Below, piece after piece: positions 58,602 through 64,000 of a stretch of DNA of 64,000 bases (its first letter is position 1; every line of letters starts with the position of its first letter). The notes under the pieces were generated by a model. It saw only the letters and a program-made list of their open reading frames with translations, made no database searches and was not told where the DNA came from. This stretch comes from Aspergillus flavus (Eukaryota > Ascomycota > Eurotiomycetes > Eurotiales > Aspergillaceae): the NCBI RefSeq assembly GCF_009017415.1, contig NC_092408.1:620001-684000 (forward strand), given 5' to 3'. Both the position numbers and the translations under genes were made by a program.

Positions 58602-59932
58602 ATGTCCTTTCACGGAGGATTCTCACAATGGACCTGGCAACAGGCTGTAAATTACACACAAACCACATATCTCCACCACCACCAGCAGCAGTACAGCGAC
58701 AATATCGACCCACAACAAACTCGAAGAGATGGATATAACCTCCAAGCCAAAAACCAAGAGCTCAAACAGACAATCAGCGTCCTGCTGTGCGAGAAACACA
58801 AATACAGAGAGGACCTCAAAGCCTCAGAACAAGCGTACCAGCTCGCGCAACATGTGTCGTACATTGCGCAGTCGAATTCTGAAACCCAGAAGCACTATTT
58901 TCACTCAGCGGAGGTAGCCTACAATAAAGCCCAAGAGCAGACGAGGAGATATAGCAACTTGTTGACCGACGCGTGGGTGAAGACGAGGGCGTTGGAGGCC
59001 CAGCTTCGGTTTCGGGGGTATACGACCAATCATTTGAATGCTATGTTGGAGGACAAGCAAGCTATGATCGATGAGTATTGGCGGCGCATGGGGCAGCGCG
59101 ATAATATGTGCTGGGCTGCGGATACCTGTGCGTGGAGGTATAACTTGGTCGAAGAAGGTGAGATTCTAGGGGAGATACTCTTTCGGATCAGTCGTGCTGC
59201 TGATGAGATGGAGTGTCTCTTTAGGGGCTATCGGAAGGGTTTGACTGATAGGATGGATGTTGTCTCGGAGGGTGGTGATGGGGGAGACGCTATGTGGCGT
59301 GCTGCTCCGCGGGCTGCAGCTGGAAATGTCGATTTGGCTTCTTTGGAACGCGATTTAGATGCCTTGATCAATGGTGTCTGGCCTGCTTGTGGGCTCGGTT
59401 CTGTTCGGGAGAGAAATTTCTCGAGCATAACAACTGAGGTCCAGGCTAGTGGCGCAGTCAACGGCACAAATGCGCAGATGCAAGAGGAGAGTGAGAGCGA
59501 ATACGAGCCGCCCGAAACAATACACCAACCGTCCACCCCGGGGAAGATGTTTGCCAGCAGCACCCAGCCGCTGCAGGTAACGGTTGTAGGTGAGTGGATG
59601 GCAAGATACGTCACGAGGTGGGTGGTACTGAGCAAGAGTGATGCAGGGCGAAACAACTGGTTTCATATGTATGGCACTGGAACCCAGGATGTTTTTATGT
59701 TCAACGGTCCGCAGGATCCAGTCGGTCAGCCCATAGATCTGCATGCCTTTATACAAGATGTGGAGCTTACTCAAGCATCACAGGAAACCTTTGATTGTGG
59801 CATGTTCTGTGCCCTGCCAACACAAGGTCAGTGTGAAATGATAAAACAAAGACAATGGGTACATTCAACTAAGACGGAGGCTACCAGTGCCATAACCTGA
59901 CCAGGGTGATGTTTTACCTGGACAATGGATGA
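58602..59932 (+). CDS. Coiled-coil protein of unknown function
   Basis: An open frame begins at 58602 (MSFHGGFSQWTWQQAVNY). Residues about 40-200 are helical and heptad-like (QAKNQELKQTISVLLCEKHKY; EVAYNKAQEQTRRYSNLLTDAW), then a Gly/Asp/Ala-rich linker and an acidic ESESEYEPPET stretch. No enzymatic domain is recognised. The unspliced frame stops at 59900 (432 residues); a possible intron 59827-59879 with a CTAAG branch-like site would instead end at 59932 (425 residues). The opening residues are Gln/His-rich. Similar proteins may be lineage-specific. Confidence 0.6.
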
Positions 59933-60150
59933 CAAAGGTCGGATGCAAGAGAATGGCGAACCTTGAGATAAAGAGGGTTCCAGATCCTTTCCTTTTCACA
60001 CAAGTGACGGCTAACATGCTCGATGTTGATAGCTTCTCTGCGAACGTCTCTACGTCAAACTCAGTTTCTTAGTCCAGGACAACAGCCACTCCGCGTATCC
60101 AGAGCAATCTGGAGAACGAGAACAAGGAACACAAAAGGAAATAGGACGAA

Positions 60151-60759
60151 ATGAGCATTCCAGGCGTTTTAAGGTCATTTCAACCATGGCATACGGGAGT
60201 GATATATTTCCCGGTGAAGGCCAGAGCACCTGTTCCACAACGACAATCAATACCGAGGCTCCGGCCCATAATAGATCCACAGCGGATCAGAATATCTCCA
60301 TCGCTTCAGGTTGCAGGCTACCAGGCTATGCAGAATGCCACACCAGCAGAAGAGCCGTCAATAGCGTCTATGCGCTACAAATCGTCTCGTTTGTACATGA
60401 ATGCGAAGGGCGAGTTGGTTCAGATTCGGGATCCAGCAACTGATGTCAAACAGGAAATCTCTCCAGTGATGGAGCAATCATCTAGCCAGGAAAGTGATAT
60501 GGAACGGCAGAATCTACAGAGCACATCCTCTTCAAGGGTTGGGGCCAAATGGTGGCTGGTACTGCTTTGCTTCGTATTCTTGTGGTATATGCGACCCAGT
60601 GGTGAGACTGACCGCCAGAAATTGCTAGAAACAAACCAGGCACCGAAAGATTTGCGAACGAGAATCCAGAGGAATCGAGACTCGGAATTTGCATTTATGC
60701 AAATGTTAGCTTACGAGATGACCAAGAGATCGAATATAGATCCGATGGCATTGGGGTGA
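60151..60759 (+). CDS. Predicted single-pass membrane protein, unknown function
   Basis: A single-exon frame of 202 residues. A basic, Pro-rich N-terminal half with RSFQPWHTGVIYFP and RPIIDPQRIRISPS precedes one transmembrane segment near residues 132-148 (WWLVLLCFVFLWYM), then a charged C-terminal tail. No signal peptide. No family recognised. A stretch at 59905-60072, just upstream, also reads like coding DNA (GDVLPGQWMTKVGCKRM), so an upstream exon or a link to the previous gene is possible, although I could not join them in frame. Confidence 0.45.
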   Translation: MSIPGVLRSFQPWHTGVIYFPVKARAPVPQRQSIPRLRPIIDPQRIRISPSLQVAGYQAMQNATPAEEPSIASMRYKSSRLYMNAKGELVQIRDPATDVKQEISPVMEQSSSQESDMERQNLQSTSSSRVGAKWWLVLLCFVFLWYMRPSGETDRQKLLETNQAPKDLRTRIQRNRDSEFAFMQMLAYEMTKRSNIDPMALG

Positions 60760-61532
60760 TGCGAACTGTTCTTTTTGGCGTGCAAACATTTGGAAACCTC
60801 ACTAGTTCAGTCCTGGAAAGGGGGCTCATTCTCTTGAGCGAAGAATGAGCTATCTCAATGGCACGGGGGCAAACCACCTTACCAGTCGCAGCTGCCAGAA
60901 ACATCTATGGAGTGTTTTGACGTTTCGTTCCTTCCAATTCAGTCTGGCGTCGGCATTGACGGTTTGACCTTGTTAACATTCAATGTACGGAGTAGGCCTA
61001 GACAATGAGAAGCCGGAAGCGGCGGAAAGGGTTTAATCTGGCGCTGGACTATAGTAGATGAAGTCCACGGTATTGGTGGCTGTTGTGAGATCTCGCTTGA
61101 GGGTAGAGTTAATGTTGTTGTATGTCTTGAAAGCTGGTGAACAGCATAAGCTTTCATATGCTGCACATCCAAGTCTATTTTTAAGATGGAGTCGAACGAC
61201 GGCCCCCCAGGATGGGAGGGCACTAAGCCCTATGGAGTAAAGCTTGGAACATAGTGTTGCGTCACGTACTCCGCCACCAGCCATTCATTCAGCGAACCAG
61301 AACAATCCATAGCCGCCCTGTCCTTAATCTTCAGGCATACACATTTCCTTTATTCCCCCATTTCCATTCCCTCTAACCTCTCTCTGGACTTCTTTCTTTC
61401 TCTTTCTTCCCCCCCTTCATCATTTATCGTCATCTCCTTTGTCTTCATTCAACTTTCTGATTATATTCCACTGATCATATTTAATCTCTGTCCAACTCTC
61501 ATGTCCATCCTCTAACTCCTTCCACCAACATC
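60760..61532. other. Promoter region with pyrimidine-rich leader
   Basis: About 770 bp. It includes TACGGAGTA at 60986 and a C/T-rich leader (about 61345-61530) before the next start. No RNA gene recognised. Confidence 0.5.
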
Positions 61533-62715
61533 ATGCAGCTCCGTTCGTTCCTTCTCGGGAGCGCCGCCGTTCTAGGCGCCAACGCTTTCCTAGTCGTTCC
61601 GGAAGTCGAAGTAGAGGCCATCGCCTCTGAACCTGAATTTGCCGGTCTCCATCCTCTTGAATCTCACTCTTCTCAGCAACAGAATGTCGATCTCCTCTGC
61701 ACTGAGTGCCCTTTCAGAGAAGTCACCGAAAATGGGAAGGTCAGCTGGACTGACGGTTTCCAAACCGCTTTGGTAAGTGGACCCCCTCCCCCACCCATCG
61801 TAGTATAGGGCTTGATATCTTCGACCAATTTCATACAGAACCACTAATGATTCCCTATAGTCTCTGAACTTCTCGATTGAGGATGGTACCTTACTGGCCA
61901 ACGGCCGTCAGATCTTTCCTCCCCCTCCTCCCACCGTCATCACCGCTGTTCAGCGCCGTCTATCGGATGACCAGGAGTCGGAGCCTATCCCGTTGGGATA
62001 TGCCGTCGAGATGTTGCCGCTGCCTTCTCCGCCAGAGGAACCTATCGATTTGGTCGCTGTTCGCTTCACTGTCCTCGACTTGGACAGCCACCCAGTCCCG
62101 TTGAACACCGTAGCAATCAGCCTCCTCCACGACCCCGAGGGCAACCTTTACATGGTCAAGACCGATATCGAGGACAACACCCCCAACCGTGTTTCTTGGA
62201 GACAGTGCCGCGGAAAGCCCATGTGCCTGAAGAGACTTTTGTTCAACCGGATTCGTGCGTTGTTCGCTGCCGCCAAGGCCCGTATGCTCGGAGTTATGGG
62301 CCCCAAGCCACAGTGCGGTCGTCCTCGTCCTCCTCATCCCCACCACGATGGTATGCCATTCCCGCCCCAGGCCGAAGGCCACGTGGGACGTCCCGGCCAC
62401 CCTCACCACCACCATATGCACCATGGCCCTCACGGTAACTGGGAGCGCACTGCCTCTCGCGTTGTCCGCTTTATTGTCATCCCGGCTGCGCTGGGCGTTC
62501 TGGCAGGATTGGCTGCCAGTGCTGTGGGTATGTTGGTCGGTCAGGTGGTAGTGTTCTTGTGGCAGCGCTATCGCCGTTCTGACCGCGAAGAGTCTCTGGA
62601 GCAAGGCACTACTTCTGAGAAGCAGGGCTTGATGACCGAGTCTACTGATGACCTTCCTCCTGCCTACAGTGACGAGGAGGAGCCAGCTGAGGCCGCAGCC
62701 GACCACAAGAACTGA
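61533..62715 (+). CDS. Secretory type-I membrane protein with His-rich linker and cytosolic PPxY motif
   Basis: Exons 61533-61772 and 61861-62715 with an 88-nt intron give 364 residues. A signal peptide (MQLRSFLLGSAAVLGANAF) leads a lumenal region with a paired-Cys motif (LLCTECPF) and a beta-rich domain (LGYAVEMLPLP; LVAVRFTVLDLDSHPVPLNTVAISLL; CRGKPMCLKRLL). A His/Pro/Gly-rich linker (HPHHHHMHHGPHG) precedes one transmembrane helix (FIVIPAALGVLAGLAASAVGMLVGQVVVFLW). The cytosolic tail is acidic and contains DLPPAYSDEE, a PPxY motif of the kind bound by Rsp5/HulA-type ubiquitin-ligase WW domains. I recognise the architecture (fungal DUF7728-like) but no established function. Confidence 0.75.
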
Positions 62716-63584
62716 ACGAATTTTACTTTTTTCGGGCGTTGAGATAGAAGGAATCTTTCTTCTGGGAAGGACAAAGGATCGGCGGGAAGCTATCTCAGCT
62801 CTGTCAAACAGGAATAGGATCTAGGAATTTTTATTGGTTGCCAGTGACTTTTAGGGAAGATTGACTTGAAGCCTGCTTTCTTTCATTTATCATCACCGTT
62901 TCCTTCTACTTGGTCTGCTATCTCCTTCATCCGTCCTTTTGTTATTACTATATTTGTATACTCTGCCCTTCCGGGAATGTGCTTCGCCCGCGCATCTCAA
63001 CAATCCCAGAGAGCTGTTGTGTAGTTCGGTTTTCTATGAGTTTAGGAATCGAAATTGTATTAGTCCCCGACTAGTCTATGTATTGCTCTGGAACGCACAA
63101 CAACGGCAGGCCCACTACACTCCGCATGATAAGATATGATATCGCACCAGAGAATGCATGACACTGCTCAATAGAACGTGACGCCGGCCGCTCTTGGCTG
63201 TTTCACCTGCAGAGCATCACGTGAGGGTCAGCGGCTGGATGCCTTGACGGGAAGGCCGCCGGGCGTAAGGTTGATTCCCCTCTTCCGTTTCTAGCAGTCA
63301 GTCTAAACATCTCCGGCTCCAAGTTTGCTGCGGCACGTAAACCCCTTGGAAGGATGTTGCGCCTGTCTTTACGATGAGCCTTGATTTACCATTCTCACAC
63401 TTCCATCCAAGGGCGTGCTTCTATATCTACTGATCGCCCCGAGCTTGATCGCCGTCGTGAGCTGCATCATCTGCCGCTTGCCGCCCGGCCTTAGCTTCAG
63501 CCTTACAACCTCCTCCGCTCAGGCAGCTGAGAGACGTCTCGGATTACTCGGTGTCGGAAGGTTCTGCGAGTCTGATCCGGCACC
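62716..63584. other. Intergenic, promoter of the next gene
   Basis: About 870 bp; 3' UTR then a GC-richer promoter or leader of the Gyp2-like gene. No other feature recognised. Confidence 0.5.
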
Positions 63585-64000
63585 ATGATGCAGTGGACGT
63601 CTTTCGTTCAAAAAGCCCAGTCATTGATCGACCCGGCCAACTTCACTCTCCCCACGCTCACTTCCACCGATCGCAACCCTTCGAAAGCTTCCCTGTTTCG
63701 CCAGCAATTTCGACTTCCCGATTCTCAGAATCCCCTACAAGAGATAGCAGCCGAATTGATCCTTCCTATCCCACATACCTCGTCTTCCACATCCTCGGGA
63801 GATCAACCTCGCAACCTTGACCGGGCCGGGAATCGCTATGCCGGCCGACTTCATTTGAGCGAACGGTTCATCTGCTTTACTACCCAACCTACGAGCTTTG
63901 TGCCGTCTGCAACCCACAGCGTGTCAACTCACTGGGCCGGTCAAACGAATGGGACAGGGCCGTTCGGTAATGGATTTACCCTCCCCCTTTGTTGCGTCCG
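63585..64000 (+). CDS. gyp2: Gyp2-like GRAM/TBC Rab GTPase-activating protein, 5' part only
   Basis: An open frame starts at ATG 63585 (or 63588) and runs off the window, giving 138 codons. The N-terminus WTSFVQKAQSLIDPANFTLP and LTSTDRNPSKASLFRQQFRLPDSQNPL match what I know of fungal GRAM-TBC proteins of the Gyp2/Mdr1 group, followed by a GRAM-domain start (NRYAGRLHLSERFICF). The catalytic TBC domain would lie beyond 64000. Family role: accelerating GTP hydrolysis on Rab GTPases in vesicle traffic, with GRAM for membrane lipid binding. The clean continuous frame supports the assignment; the truncation is only the window edge. Confidence 0.7.
   Translation, partial: MMQWTSFVQKAQSLIDPANFTLPTLTSTDRNPSKASLFRQQFRLPDSQNPLQEIAAELILPIPHTSSSTSSGDQPRNLDRAGNRYAGRLHLSERFICFTTQPTSFVPSATHSVSTHWAGQTNGTGPFGNGFTLPLCCV

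Noticed and set aside
61960..62706. 248-codon minus-strand frame
   Set aside because: Complete antisense overlap with the signal-peptide/PPxY protein, whose exon structure and domains are far better supported.

Overview
The window is nuclear DNA of a filamentous ascomycete, most likely an Aspergillus/Penicillium-type Eurotiales fungus. The basis is short GT-AG introns (about 45-150 nt), an ApsA/Num1 nuclear-migration protein, cwc24, a Gyp2-like Rab GAP and a Eurotiales style of gene density. There is one tRNA (tRNA-Ile AAT). I see no intact transposon, rRNA, CRISPR array or prophage. Exon boundaries were inferred by eye from splice signals plus reading-frame continuity.

Layout. 0.8-3.0 kb: two decayed genes, a subtilisin-like S8 peptidase relic (-) and a SPRY-domain fragment (+). 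3.3-4.4 kb: cwc24 (-). 6.3-11.4 kb: apsA (+), diverging from cwc24. 12.2-15.8 kb: a METTL7-like methyltransferase (+) and a PLP aminotransferase (-). 17.6-19.1 kb: a relic of an alpha/beta-hydrolase plus ankyrin (NLR-like) gene inside AT-rich, gene-poor DNA. 20-31 kb: housekeeping block with an acid-ceramidase/NAAA-like amidase (-), a DUF2439 (Mte1/Dbl2-type) genome-maintenance protein (-), a BAR-SH3 protein (+), a large Ser-rich protein interrupted by one in-frame TGA (-), and RNA 3'-phosphate cyclase (+). 31.1-36.1 kb: gene-poor DNA with many homopolymer tracts. 36.2-41.8 kb: an inositol polyphosphate 5-phosphatase with a C-terminal anchor (-), then a divergent pair encoding the biotin-carrying alpha and carboxyltransferase beta subunits of an acyl-CoA carboxylase. 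42.5 kb: tRNA-Ile. 42.6-54.6 kb: a GPI-like-tailed protein, a run of redox enzymes (extended SDR, two MDR reductases, a P450), a small four-helix membrane protein and a C2H2/fungal-TF regulator. This resembles a small metabolic neighbourhood with no PKS/NRPS/terpene backbone in view. 55.3-64 kb: an Atg33-like protein, peroxisomal 2,4-dienoyl-CoA reductase (C-terminal SKL), a coiled-coil protein, a single-pass membrane protein, a secretory type-I membrane protein with a His-rich linker and cytosolic PPxY motif, and the 5' end of a Gyp2-like GRAM/TBC protein running off the window.

The most interesting structure is the pair of decayed loci. Their premature stops are all TAG or TAA and all could arise from CpA-to-TpA transitions, which is the RIP signature. 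Both carry domain types (S8 peptidase; alpha/beta hydrolase plus ankyrin) found in fungal NLR-like proteins. Two further genes carry a single lesion each: a TGA in an otherwise open 876-residue frame, and a one-base frameshift in the P450. These may be real mutations, recoding or sequencing errors. I found no clear-cut, intact, previously undescribed system; the candidates are listed as findings with tests.
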